From assembly GCF_000373985.1 (NCBI RefSeq), contig NZ_KB893091.1, forward strand, positions 1 to 34,209: a stretch of DNA of 34,209 nucleotides. The letters run 5' to 3'. Position numbers and translations under genes: made by a program. The notes beneath the pieces are model-generated. The model was given only the letters and a program-made list of their open reading frames with translations, was not told where the DNA came from and made no database searches. Each line of letters starts with the position of its first letter. Positions within the stretch are counted from its first letter, which is position 1. Below, one piece after another: positions 1 to 7,114 of this stretch. The stretch comes from Desulfobacter curvatus DSM 3379. Lineage in GTDB: Bacteria; Desulfobacterota; Desulfobacteria; Desulfobacterales; Desulfobacteraceae.

Positions 1-69
1 ATGCTTTATGTCATGCTGGCGCAGCACTTTCTTTTTCGACTCAGGCAAAAAGTAAAAAAAACTGCTTAA
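1..69 (+). pseudogene. possible transposase fragment open at left window edge
   Basis: The frame starting at base 1 runs 22 codons to a TAA at 67-69 and is open on the left. The peptide ends HFLFRLRQKVKKTA, a hydrophobic stretch followed by a basic tail of the kind seen near the C-terminus of some DDE transposases. The match is by eye and short. The true gene may begin outside the window, or this may be non-coding. Confidence 0.2.
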
Positions 70-143
70 GTTTAGCCATGGTTAAAAAATTGGTCCAAGT
101 TGTTTTGTCGATCAATTCTTTTACATGGAAAGGGGCTATAAAT

Positions 144-245
144 ATGATAAAGTATCACCTCAAACGTAACGACATTGCGTATGAAAGCCATAGAAAAAGA
201 ACGATGGCTCTCGCTAAAGAGTTAGGTGTTCAAGTGTCGCTGTAG
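144..245 (+). CDS. small ORF, 33 aa, unknown
   Basis: ATG at 144 follows an AAGGGG ribosome-site-like run at 130-135 and reads 33 codons to TAG at 243-245. The peptide is basic (MIKYHLKRNDIAYESHRKR, then a short helix-like segment ALAKELGVQV). I do not recognise a family. It lies between possible mobile-element debris and the Hsp20 genes, so it may be a remnant of a longer gene. The spacer from here to the Hsp20 promoter is AT-rich and shows nothing else. Confidence 0.25.
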   Translation: MIKYHLKRNDIAYESHRKRTMALAKELGVQVSL

Positions 246-338
246 TGCTAATATACTTATATTTATTGTAAATAATTCATTTAAAGGCATTGATTCCATT
301 ATTAAGAATGAAATTTTTACAAAAATAATAAGACCCTA

Positions 339-366
339 TTGACATGAAAAAAACCGGGGTTAATTT
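339..366 (+). promoter_or_regulatory. candidate sigma70 promoter for the Hsp20 pair
   Basis: TTGACA at 339-344 is a perfect -35 element, followed after 16 bp by TAATTT at 361-366. It would give a leader of about 135 nt before the first Hsp20 start. No CIRCE element and no convincing heat-shock sigma32 promoter were found. A CTTGAAA at 478-484 lies too close to the start codon to serve. The call rests on consensus match only. Confidence 0.35.
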
Positions 367-509
367 AGGCAAAAATAAAGATGATTTGTGGGAGCAAAGG
401 TTTTGTACATAGAATGGACGATACCCTAACTTTCATGCGAACGTCGATTCTAACATCACAAATGGTTCCCGCAACAACTTGAAACAACCTATCGCAAGGA
501 GGAAGAATT

Positions 510-950
510 ATGTTTACAAGAATTAGTGATATCGACAGATTGTTGGGGACCATGAATCTTCTTCAAAAGAAGTTAAACGGTCTTTATGGCGATTATGGAA
601 GACCATCTGGTTACAGATGGGAATTAGAATCAGCTGCTCCCAAGACAAATCTGTACGAACACGGCGACAATTTTGAAATCAGGGCCGAGGTTCCAGGACT
701 TGAAAAAGAAGACTTGAATGTAAAAATTCAGGGAAACTATCTTGAAATCAGCGGCGAAAGAAAATCTGATGCTCCTAAAGAATACAAAACCCATAAAACT
801 GAAAGAGGGGTTGGATCTTTTTCCAGAAGCTTTACACTACCTGCAGATGTTGACTCAACGAAAGTTGAAGCCACGCTTAAAAACGGTGTGCTTTATCTTA
901 AACTTCCCAAGCATGAGGCTGCAAAACCCAAAAAAATAAGCATCAATTAA
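510..950 (+). CDS. Hsp20 family small heat-shock protein (first of pair)
   Basis: This is a 146-aa small heat-shock protein, an ATP-independent holdase that keeps unfolding proteins soluble in the cytoplasm. The N-terminal ~45 residues are variable. The alpha-crystallin domain runs from about residue 46 (TNLYEHGDNFEIRAEVPGL) to the hallmark LKNGVLYLKLPK near residue 128, followed by a lysine-rich tail (AAKPKKISIN). The length is typical of bacterial class A Hsp20. The ATG is preceded by AAGGAGG at a good distance. A second hsp20 follows 33 bp downstream, so the two are probably co-transcribed. Hsp20s commonly form hetero-oligomers, so a paired function is possible but inferred. Confidence 0.94.
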   Translation: MFTRISDIDRLLGTMNLLQKKLNGLYGDYGRPSGYRWELESAAPKTNLYEHGDNFEIRAEVPGLEKEDLNVKIQGNYLEISGERKSDAPKEYKTHKTERGVGSFSRSFTLPADVDSTKVEATLKNGVLYLKLPKHEAAKPKKISIN

Positions 951-983
951 ACTTTAGGATAAATTCCTGAGAAGGAGGTTACA

Positions 984-1370
984 ATGGATAGCGCACAAAA
1001 AATCACAAAACAAGACGAGAAAAATGTCGAGAAAACTCGTCAATTGTATGAAGTAACTCCCGCCGTAGATATTTATGAAAATGAAGATGAAATTCTTCTC
1101 CACGCGGACATGCCGGGAGTGGTAAAAGAAAATATTTCAGTTGATATTGATAATGGGACACTATCAATATCCGGTGTCAGAAAACTTGAAATAAAAGGGG
1201 CTGCAACATATGAAGAATTTTCAGATGTAGAATATGTCAGAAGTTTTTCCGTACCACAGACCATTGATGTTGAAAAAGTTGAGGCCGAACTGAAAAACGG
1301 CGTATTAAGATTGCACCTGCCTAAATCTGAAGCTGCAAAACCCAGGCAGATAGAAATAAAAACGGCATAA
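984..1370 (+). CDS. Hsp20 family small heat-shock protein (second of pair)
   Basis: A 128-aa Hsp20 paralogue. The alpha-crystallin domain begins near residue 24 (TPAVDIYENEDEILLHADMPGV) and ends with LKNGVLRLHLPKSEAAKP, nearly the same C-terminal wording as the first copy. The N-terminal arm is short (about 23 residues), charged and different from the first protein, which fits division of labour in substrate binding or oligomer size. AAGGAGGTT gives a very strong ribosome site 6 nt before ATG. The gap to the first gene is 33 bp, with no terminator between. The role as a stress holdase is known for the family. Confidence 0.93.
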   Translation: MDSAQKITKQDEKNVEKTRQLYEVTPAVDIYENEDEILLHADMPGVVKENISVDIDNGTLSISGVRKLEIKGAATYEEFSDVEYVRSFSVPQTIDVEKVEAELKNGVLRLHLPKSEAAKPRQIEIKTA

Positions 1371-1434
1371 GATCAAGATTCATCAATGTTACCTGGACAA
1401 TTTTGATTATCCTTAAAAGTTGTAACATTAACCT

Positions 1435-1472
1435 AAGGGTGGGAAGCTTTCGCCGGGTGGTTTCCCATCCTT
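1435..1472 (+). terminator. stem-loop terminator after the Hsp20 pair
   Basis: AAGGGTGGGAA at 1435-1445 pairs with TTCCCATCCTT at 1462-1472, an 11-bp stem with one G-T pair. The downstream tract is only weakly T-rich (ACTTATTA). The position 64 bp after the second Hsp20 stop supports a terminator role. Confidence 0.55.
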
Positions 1473-1751
1473 ACTTATTAAATAACCGAAATCTACGGAT
1501 GCCCACATATCCTAATGGCCGCTCAAACTAATGCAGAATTCAGTTTCCTGGTCAAAACCGCTAACAGCCTTGACCGGCCAGAATAGACCGGAACTTATTT
1601 TAGTCATGCCACAATACAGATCCCGATAAATCTGTTTATATCCGCCCCAAGAAATTTTTCTATCTTTTCATTCCATTCATACCCTTTTATCAACTCATTT
1701 GTCTAAACTGTTAAAACCGATGCCCATAAAATACAAATATCCACAGTATCA
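1473..1751. other. intergenic, no gene recognised
   Basis: Together with the array that follows, this is a gene-free stretch between the Hsp20 terminator and the acyl-CoA synthetase. No reading frame of note and no RNA gene were seen on either strand. A TATCCACA occurs near 1738 but is isolated, so it is not read as an origin. Confidence 0.5.
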
Positions 1752-2116
1752 TGTTTAAAACCAATAGAAACGCTGTTTAAAAAATGTTCAAAAATGATAA
1801 AAATCCATATTAAACAATGAGTTCAAAATTGTTCAAAAAAAGCGTTTAATTGTTGAAAACAGGTTGAGAAATTGTCAAAAAATCAAACAGCATTCATCCG
1901 GATTCCTGAATAAAGAGGGTTAAATTGATGTCGGGTTTAAAAAGTCAAAAAGATAATAATAAAATGTTAATAAATACTGTATCGTGTTAAAAAGATGATG
2001 AACGCCGTGTTTAAAATATGTTTAAAACAAAAGAAGAACCTTATTAAATAAGAATCTCAGGGTTGTTCAAAAATATATTCGGATTATTGAAAAACAGGTT
2101 GAAAAAGTGTTGAAAA
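1752..2116 (+). repeat. one-strand phased array of TGTTNAAAA motifs
   Basis: Exact TGTTNAAAA (N = T, C or G) occurs nine times on the + strand, at 1752, 1774, 1785, 1830, 1851, 2008, 2019, 2064 and 2108. Near matches lie at 1820, 1872, 1934, 1985, 2085 and 2097. I saw no copies in the opposite orientation. Neighbouring starts are often 10-12 or 21-23 bp apart, that is one or two helical turns, so the A-tracts face the same side of the DNA. The array ends 82 bp before the chosen start of the acyl-CoA synthetase gene. Phased A-tracts are known to bend DNA. Whether a protein also binds the repeats is open. Confidence 0.7.
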
Positions 2117-2197
2117 CTTAAAATGACATCAATTCTAACCCCTGAACATAAAAACTGCTGCTATTATTTTAGACATCATTTTCAACGGAGTGAAACC

Positions 2198-4405
2198 ATG
2201 ACCCAACTCAAAAAAATCGCAGCAACCATCAATAATGCCATTAAAAATGGGATCCAAAGTTTCAACGAAGACCGGACCAAAGAAATTTTCAAACAACTGG
2301 GCCTGCCCGTGGTCCAGGAAATACGTATAGAATCCATGGAGGATCTCCATGGGGCCGCCCAAACTATCGGGTACCCTGTTGTACTCAAAGGGCTTGCAAA
2401 ACTGATACTGCATAAAACCGAAGCCAGCATGGTGGACATGGGCATCACCAATGAAGCCAATCTGAAAAAATCGGCCCAAAGGATGAAATGCCTTGCGGGT
2501 GAGGATTTTGAAGCCTTCCTGATCCAGCCCCAAATCCAGGGTAAAAGGGAATTTACTGCGGGCATGTTTAAAGATCCCCAGTTTGGTCCGGTGATCATGT
2601 TCGGGATAGGCGGTGTACTCACCGAAGCCTTGAAGGACATGGTTTTGCGGCTTGCTCCATTGTCCGGGGCGGATATTGACGATATGCTGGATAACCTAAA
2701 ATCCAAAGCCCTTCTAAGGTCATTCAGAGGGGAGGCGGCTGTAAATCGTGCAGAACTGAAATCCGTGCTCCGGGGTCTGTCAGATCTGGCCATGGCCTGC
2801 CCGGGTATCCGCGAAATTGATATCAATCCTTTGATTATCAATCCGGCCGGCTTACCCGTGGCTGTTGACGGGCTGATGATTCTTGAAAAACCTGAAAGCC
2901 GTGACGACCATGTCCATCAAGAAATTGATTTCAAGGACTTATACAACACCTTTTATCCCCAAACCATCGCCTTTATCGGCGCCTCTGCAGTCCCTGGCAA
3001 ATGGGGTCACTTGCTGCCCACAAACGCCTATGCCGGGGAGTTTAACGGCGAAATTTTTCTAATTAATCCCAAGGGCGGGAAGATTATGGGCCGGGATGTC
3101 TACAAAACCATTGATGATTTAGAAGGCGATGTGGACTTAGCTATGGTCACCATACCTGCTGGCCGGGTAATGGAGTTGATCCCTGCCCTGGAAAAAAAAC
3201 ATGTCAAAGGCATGGTGCTGATCACCAGCGGATTCAGGGAAGTCGGGGACCAGGGCAGACAGCTTGAGGATGAGATCATGGCCGCAGCCCAGAAAGCCGG
3301 TATTCTGGTCATCGGCCCCAACACCATGGGCCTGTGCAATCCCCATGCATCCCTTTACGCTTCCGGTGCCAATGCCCTTCCTCTTCCCGGCTCCACAGCC
3401 ATTATATCCCAATCGGGTAATATAGGCACCCAGCTTCTTGCCTTTGCCGAGCAGCAGGGTATCAGCATCCGGCTGTTTGTAGGGTCAGGCAACGAAGCTA
3501 TGATCACCACTGAAGATTATATGCAGACCCTTGAATTTGATGAGCTGACCCGCACCGTGGTGCTTTATATCGAAAGCGTGGAAGACGGACGCCGGTTTTT
3601 TGAATCCGCCGGCCGTCTGTCAAAAACCAAACCTGTGGTAGTCCTCAAGGGTGGAAGAACCCAAGATGGGGAAAGGGCTGCTTCCAGCCATACCGGGGCC
3701 ATGGCCTCGGATGCAGGTGTATTTAATGCGGCCTGCGCCCAGGCCGGGATCATCCAGGTGGAGCAACCCATGGAACTTTTAGATATGTCCACCGTATTCT
3801 CATCCCTGCCCATGCCAAAAGGGGGGCGTGTGGCCATCATGACCCTGGGCGGTGGGTGGGGTGTGGTCACCACAGACCTTTGTGCAGAATACGGGCTTGA
3901 TGTACCAAAACTGTCCGAAAAAATAATTGAACGGCTTAACAACTGTCTGCCCGACTTCTGGAGCCATGGCAACCCTGTGGATCTTGTGGGCGACACAGAT
4001 CCGGAAATACCCAAAATCTGCCTGGAGGAACTTTTAAAATGGGATGGGTGTGATGCGGTCATTCACCTGGGCATCCACGGCAGACGCATCCTGGTTAATG
4101 CCATGGCAAACGCCATGCTGAAGACAGATCCAGGTATAACAAAGAAAAAGACAGAAAAGTTTATGGCAAACCTTATCAAGGAGGAGGAAATTTATATCCG
4201 ACATACCGCTGAAATGACTCAGAAATACAATAAGCCTGTAGTCGGTGTCAGCCTTTTAATAGACGAATTAAGCCGCACCCTTTACCGCTATGACGATCTG
4301 GGCTATAAGGGGGTATTTTTTCCCTCGCCGGAACGTGCCGTCAAGGCCCTGGCCGGAATGGTCCGGTACAGAAAATGGCGTGATTCGGCAGGAATCCATA
4401 AATAA
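2198..4405 (+). CDS. fused ADP-forming acetyl/acyl-CoA synthetase
   Basis: A 735-aa NDP-forming acyl-CoA synthetase that interconverts acyl-CoA + ADP + Pi and acid + CoA + ATP. An ATP-grasp (beta-like) domain occupies residues ~1-240. The CoA-binding Rossmann domain starts near 260 (IAFIGAS, later GPNTMGL), and the ligase domains follow from ~380 (ISQSGNIG). His498 in SSHTGAM matches the phosphorylated histidine of the family. The ATG at 2198 is preferred over an in-frame ATG at 2123 because CGGAG lies 8 nt upstream and the extra 25 residues look unlike the family. The upstream region is the phased A-tract array. The stop codon lies inside the first base triplet of a hairpin repeat. The acyl substrate is unknown. 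A second homologue lies at 19246-21357. Confidence 0.93.
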   Translation: MTQLKKIAATINNAIKNGIQSFNEDRTKEIFKQLGLPVVQEIRIESMEDLHGAAQTIGYPVVLKGLAKLILHKTEASMVDMGITNEANLKKSAQRMKCLAGEDFEAFLIQPQIQGKREFTAGMFKDPQFGPVIMFGIGGVLTEALKDMVLRLAPLSGADIDDMLDNLKSKALLRSFRGEAAVNRAELKSVLRGLSDLAMACPGIREIDINPLIINPAGLPVAVDGLMILEKPESRDDHVHQEIDFKDLYNTFYPQTIAFIGASAVPGKWGHLLPTNAYAGEFNGEIFLINPKGGKIMGRDVYKTIDDLEGDVDLAMVTIPAGRVMELIPALEKKHVKGMVLITSGFREVGDQGRQLEDEIMAAAQKAGILVIGPNTMGLCNPHASLYASGANALPLPGSTAIISQSGNIGTQLLAFAEQQGISIRLFVGSGNEAMITTEDYMQTLEFDELTRTVVLYIESVEDGRRFFESAGRLSKTKPVVVLKGGRTQDGERAASSHTGAMASDAGVFNAACAQAGIIQVEQPMELLDMSTVFSSLPMPKGGRVAIMTLGGGWGVVTTDLCAEYGLDVPKLSEKIIERLNNCLPDFWSHGNPVDLVGDTDPEIPKICLEELLKWDGCDAVIHLGIHGRRILVNAMANAMLKTDPGITKKKTEKFMANLIKEEEIYIRHTAEMTQKYNKPVVGVSLLIDELSRTLYRYDDLGYKGVFFPSPERAVKALAGMVRYRKWRDSAGIHK

Positions 4406-4492
4406 CAGCCATGGCCGACCTGGTCTATCAACACCCAGGCTCAGTCCACAACGAAAGTTGAAAGATCCGTGTAGCTTACACAGACTTTCTTA
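4403..4492 (+). repeat. two-hairpin intergenic element, copy A1
   Basis: First unit of a tandem pair. The unit starts TAACAGCC, whose TAA is the stop codon of the preceding gene, and ends CTTTCTTATA. Hairpin 1 has the inner stem CCTGG/CCAGG around a TCTATCAACA-type loop. The outer stem here is imperfect. Hairpin 2 is GAAAG/CTTTC plus a stem of TCCGTGTA with TACACAGA containing one mismatch. The conserved linker CACAACGAAA joins them. Confidence 0.85.
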
Positions 4493-4582
4493 TAACAGCC
4501 ACGGGCTGACCTGGTTTTTCACCGTGGTTCAGCCCACAACGAAAGTTGAAAGATCTGTGTTAATTACCCAGACTTTCTTATA
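4493..4582 (+). repeat. two-hairpin intergenic element, copy A2
   Basis: Second tandem unit, again 90 bp and beginning TAACAGCC directly after A1. The outer stem of hairpin 1 is GGGCTGA/TCAGCCC, a perfect 7 bp. The loop region is altered (TTTTTCACC). Hairpin 2 keeps GAAAG/CTTTC and TCTGTGT/ACCCAGA with one mismatch. It ends 30 bp before the panB start, so a panB leader transcript would carry it. Confidence 0.85.
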
Positions 4583-4612
4583 AAAAATTAACAAAGAAAT
4601 CAGGAGAAACGT

Positions 4613-5404
4613 ATGAACAAAAAAGTTACCACTTCCAGCCTGATGAAGATGAAGCAGGAGGGCAAAAGAATCACCGCCCTCACCGCATATGACTATCCTT
4701 TCGCCGCGTTAGTTGACCGTGCCGGAATTGATCTCATTCTTGTGGGCGATTCCGTCGGCATGGCGGTCCAGGGCTGGGACACCACCCTGCCTGTGACCAT
4801 GGATGAAATGATTTATCATACAAAACTTGTAACCCGGGCCTGCAAAAGATCTCTGGTGGTGGGTGACATGCCCTTCATGTCCTACCAGAGCGGCCTGGAT
4901 AAAGCTGTTGAGAACGCCGGCCGGTTTTTAAAAGAAGCCGGTGCCACCGCTGTAAAACTTGAAGGCGGTGCGGATGTCTGTCCTGCCATCTCAGCCATGG
5001 CAAAAGCAGGAATACCTGTCCAGGCCCACATAGGCCTTACACCCCAGTCCGTACACCAGATGGGGGGATTTAAGGTGCAGCGGGATGAAGAACAGCTGCT
5101 TAAGGACGCCAGGGATGTTCAAGCCGCCGGGGCTTTTTCCGTGGTTCTGGAAGGCATTCCCGCTTCCATTGCCCAAAAAATTACCCAGGCCCTGACCATT
5201 CCCACCATCGGCATCGGTGCCGGTCCCTCCTGCGACGGCCAGATTCTGGTACTCCATGACATGCTGGGTATGCATGACGGATTTATACCCAAATTCGTGA
5301 AAAAATACGTGGACATTTCTGCCCTGGCAAACCAGGGGCTTGCTGAATATATTAAAGAGGTTCAGGATGGCAGTTTTCCATCCCAGGACCATTCATACAA
5401 ATAA
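4613..5404 (+). CDS. panB: 3-methyl-2-oxobutanoate hydroxymethyltransferase (PanB)
   Basis: This 263-aa cytoplasmic enzyme transfers a hydroxymethyl group from 5,10-methylene-tetrahydrofolate to 2-oxoisovalerate, giving ketopantoate, the first committed step to pantothenate and CoA. The sequence matches PanB throughout: ALTAYDYPFA near residue 22, the metal-binding LVGDSVGM near 43, VGDMPF near 83, QAHIGLTPQSV near 137, and PTIGIGAG followed by CDGQILVLHDMLG. The length is standard. AGGAG lies 6 nt before the ATG. The reductase-like DUF2520 gene follows 87 bp downstream on the same strand, separated by a hairpin region. Other pan genes (panC, panD) are not in the window. Confidence 0.97.
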   Translation: MNKKVTTSSLMKMKQEGKRITALTAYDYPFAALVDRAGIDLILVGDSVGMAVQGWDTTLPVTMDEMIYHTKLVTRACKRSLVVGDMPFMSYQSGLDKAVENAGRFLKEAGATAVKLEGGADVCPAISAMAKAGIPVQAHIGLTPQSVHQMGGFKVQRDEEQLLKDARDVQAAGAFSVVLEGIPASIAQKITQALTIPTIGIGAGPSCDGQILVLHDMLGMHDGFIPKFVKKYVDISALANQGLAEYIKEVQDGSFPSQDHSYK

Positions 5405-5466
5405 GTGTATGAATGAAAAGTTGCCCGGATGCAAGGTGCAGATGGGCAACTTTTCGTCCATTCATA
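5391..5466 (+). promoter_or_regulatory. competing hairpins at the panB 3' end
   Basis: ATTCATAC (5391-5398) can pair with GTATGAAT (5407-5414) around the panB stop codon. The second arm can instead pair as TATGAATG (5408-5415) with CATTCATA (5459-5466), extended by an 11-bp inner stem of 5416-5426 with 5444-5454 (AAAAGTTGCCC/GGGCAACTTTT). The two folds are mutually exclusive. The long fold could act as a terminator or mRNA-processing structure; the T-run after it is weak. The hairpin is clear, but the switching is inferred. Confidence 0.6.
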
Positions 5467-5491
5467 AGTTTTTCGTTCAGGTGTTATATTT

Positions 5492-6379
5492 ATGAATACT
5501 CCCAAACGTAAATTTTCCGTAATCGGCTGTGGACGGGTGGGGATCTGCCTGGCAGCATTCCTCTTTAAAAAAAATTATGAACCCGCAGGTTTTTTCAGTA
5601 AAAGCAAAACATCTGCCCAGGCCGCCAGGACAGCAGCCGGGTGCGGCACCGTGTTTGATACGGCTGCCGACTGTGCCCGGGCCGGGGACATTATTTTTAT
5701 CACCACACCCGACGGCATCATAGAAGGTATTTGCGGCGATCTTGTCCAACAAAACGCCCTGGGGCCCAAAACCATGGTTTTTCACCTGTCAGGTGCCCAC
5801 TCTTCAGAAATTCTTGCCCAGGCAACACAGGCCGGCGCAGTTGTGGGCTCCATTCATCCCCTGCAATCTTTTGCTCCTTATGAACCGGGACAGGCAAGCC
5901 CCTTTGAGGGAATCAATATCTCTGTTGAAGGGGATCCGGATGCCGTTTCCCAGGGTAAGGATATTGCGGCAACCCTTGGCGCCCAGGCTTTTGCCATCCC
6001 AACGGAATCCAAAACCCTTTACCATGCCTCGGCTGTGGTGGCCTCCAACTACCTTGTGACCCTGGTAAAGTTTGCCCTGACCCTTTTAATGGAAACAGGG
6101 CTTCGGGAAGACGTGGCATTTGAAATTTTATCGCCCCTGATCCAGGGCACCCTTTCCAATATCGGGTCCAGGGGTTGCACTCGTGCCCTGACAGGCCCTG
6201 TGGCCCGGGGAGACCATGAAACAGTGTCCCGGCACTTAGCGGATATTGACAAAAAATTACCGCAGTTTTCAGCTCTGTACCGTTTGCTGGGCACCCATAC
6301 CCTTGATATTGCCGCGGCCGGAAATTGCCTGTCTGAAGAGGCTGAAAAAATTCTGTCCCAATTTTTTAAAACAGTTTGA
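5492..6379 (+). CDS. Rossmann-fold/DUF2520 oxidoreductase, possible ketopantoate reductase
   Basis: A 295-aa protein with an N-terminal NAD(P)-binding Rossmann domain (VIGCGRVG at residues ~10-17, IIFITTPDGII near 69) and a C-terminal all-helical DUF2520 domain from about residue 150. The middle part HLSGAHSSEIL ... VGSIHPLQSFA is typical of the family. The fold and domain order resemble 6-phosphogluconate or ketopantoate reductases. It lies directly after panB on the same strand, and no panE-type gene is visible, so a role in reducing ketopantoate to pantoate (as for the alternative reductase PanG) is a reasonable inference. Other small 2-oxoacid or imine substrates remain possible. The ATG has a modest CAGGTG ribosome site. 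Confidence 0.85.
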   Translation: MNTPKRKFSVIGCGRVGICLAAFLFKKNYEPAGFFSKSKTSAQAARTAAGCGTVFDTAADCARAGDIIFITTPDGIIEGICGDLVQQNALGPKTMVFHLSGAHSSEILAQATQAGAVVGSIHPLQSFAPYEPGQASPFEGINISVEGDPDAVSQGKDIAATLGAQAFAIPTESKTLYHASAVVASNYLVTLVKFALTLLMETGLREDVAFEILSPLIQGTLSNIGSRGCTRALTGPVARGDHETVSRHLADIDKKLPQFSALYRLLGTHTLDIAAAGNCLSEEAEKILSQFFKTV

Positions 6380-6432
6380 TCAAAGGTATACAGGATACAA
6401 TAATCTGTTCGGATATATTCATGAAATGACTT

Positions 6433-6466
6433 AGGGCCATATAAATTTTTAAATTTATATGGCCCT
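6433..6466. terminator. bidirectional terminator between convergent operons
   Basis: AGGGCCATATAAATTT (6433-6448) and AAATTTATATGGCCCT (6451-6466) form a perfect 16-bp inverted repeat with a 2-base centre. It sits between the convergent DUF2520 and YciI-like genes, and the AT-rich inner stem gives T-runs on both strands. Confidence 0.75.
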
Positions 6467-6512
6467 TATAAAATTTACGGCCCTTAGCTCTTCTTTAAAC
6501 CGCAAAAAAACA

Positions 6513-6815
6513 CTATTTTGGCGCCCAGAAAGGGGCGACGGCTGCTTGCATAATCTCGATTGTCTCCCAGACATTACCCTTGACATAGGCCTCATTGTCC
6601 AGCCATTCTTTTTCCAATGCTTCCCGGGATTCAAAATCACAGACAATCATGGAGCCGGCCATTTTCCCCTCGTCGTTGAGAATGGCAGCAGCATAGAGCC
6701 AACTGCCTGATTCGTACATTTTCCCAGCGGTTTCAAGGTGTGCCTCCCTGGCGGCCATTCTTCTTTCCAGGGCCTTTTCATCTGTGCCGTCCCGGCCGAT
6801 TACGATAAACTGCAT
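6513..6815 (-). CDS. YciI-like protein
   Basis: A 100-aa single-domain protein of the YciI/dimeric alpha-beta barrel (ferredoxin-like) type. Features seen are the first strand MQFIVIGRDG, the helix region RREAHLE-like (RMAAREAHLETAGKMYESG), and a second half with GSMIVCDFESREALEKEWLDNEAYVKGNVW, the typical motif in which D/E and a conserved tyrosine precede the last strand. The family is known as small putative enzymes; the function in most members is unproven. AAAGGAGA precedes ATG. It lies 22 bp after the small lipoprotein gene and is probably last in an operon starting with the PreP-like protease. Confidence 0.85.
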   Translation of the reverse strand: MQFIVIGRDGTDEKALERRMAAREAHLETAGKMYESGSWLYAAAILNDEGKMAGSMIVCDFESREALEKEWLDNEAYVKGNVWETIEIMQAAVAPFWAPK

Positions 6816-6837
6816 TTTCTCTCCTTTTAAATCTAAA

Positions 6838-7095
6838 CTAAAGTCCTTTCATTGCAGGAAGAATCACTTTCTCTCCCATGAAGGTGATGGTGATATTTTT
6901 TGTTTCATTTCCCCACACACATTTTTTGGCCCCCAAGGCACCATCGCAGGTATCTGGTTCACCAATGATCCCCACCACGTCTTCATAGCCCATGCCCATC
7001 TTGATTTTGCCAAAATTTTCCCGGGTAATTTTTGAACACCCCAGAAAAACAACAGCACAGAAGAGTACAATAATCAGCAATCTCACAAATTTCAT
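6838..7095 (-). CDS. small BamE/SmpA-like lipoprotein (DUF3862 type)
   Basis: An 85-aa exported lipoprotein. The N-terminus is a short hydrophobic signal (LLIIVLFCAVVFLGC) with a lipobox whose cysteine is residue ~20. The mature part reads ITRENFGKIKMGMGYEDVV, then GEPD, then a short beta segment with CVWGNETKNITITF. This follows the BamE/SmpA-like pattern of 'fxkIkxGMsxxeVxxilGxPd'. There is a cysteine pair in DTCDGALGAKKCVW that could form a disulfide. It sits between the protease and YciI-like genes with gaps of ~20 bp on each side, indicating one transcript. The function is unknown; true BamE is a different, outer-membrane assembly subunit. Confidence 0.8.
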   Translation of the reverse strand: MKFVRLLIIVLFCAVVFLGCSKITRENFGKIKMGMGYEDVVGIIGEPDTCDGALGAKKCVWGNETKNITITFMGEKVILPAMKGL

Positions 7096-7114
7096 ATCAT
7101 AATGTCCTTAACAC

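Noticed and set aside
478..484. CTTGAAA as a heat-shock sigma32 -35 element
   Set aside because: No matching -10, and it lies only ~26 bp from the start codon.
365..553. Minus-strand frame over the Hsp20 leader
   Set aside because: Overlaps the promoter, ribosome site and start of hsp20 and has no family likeness.
1734..1745. TATCCACA as a DnaA box of a replication origin
   Set aside because: A single partial box; no cluster of DnaA boxes and no dnaA, dnaN or gidA genes near.
4403..4582. Tandem repeats as a CRISPR array
   Set aside because: Only two 90-bp units with no spacers and no cas genes; the units are structured throughout.
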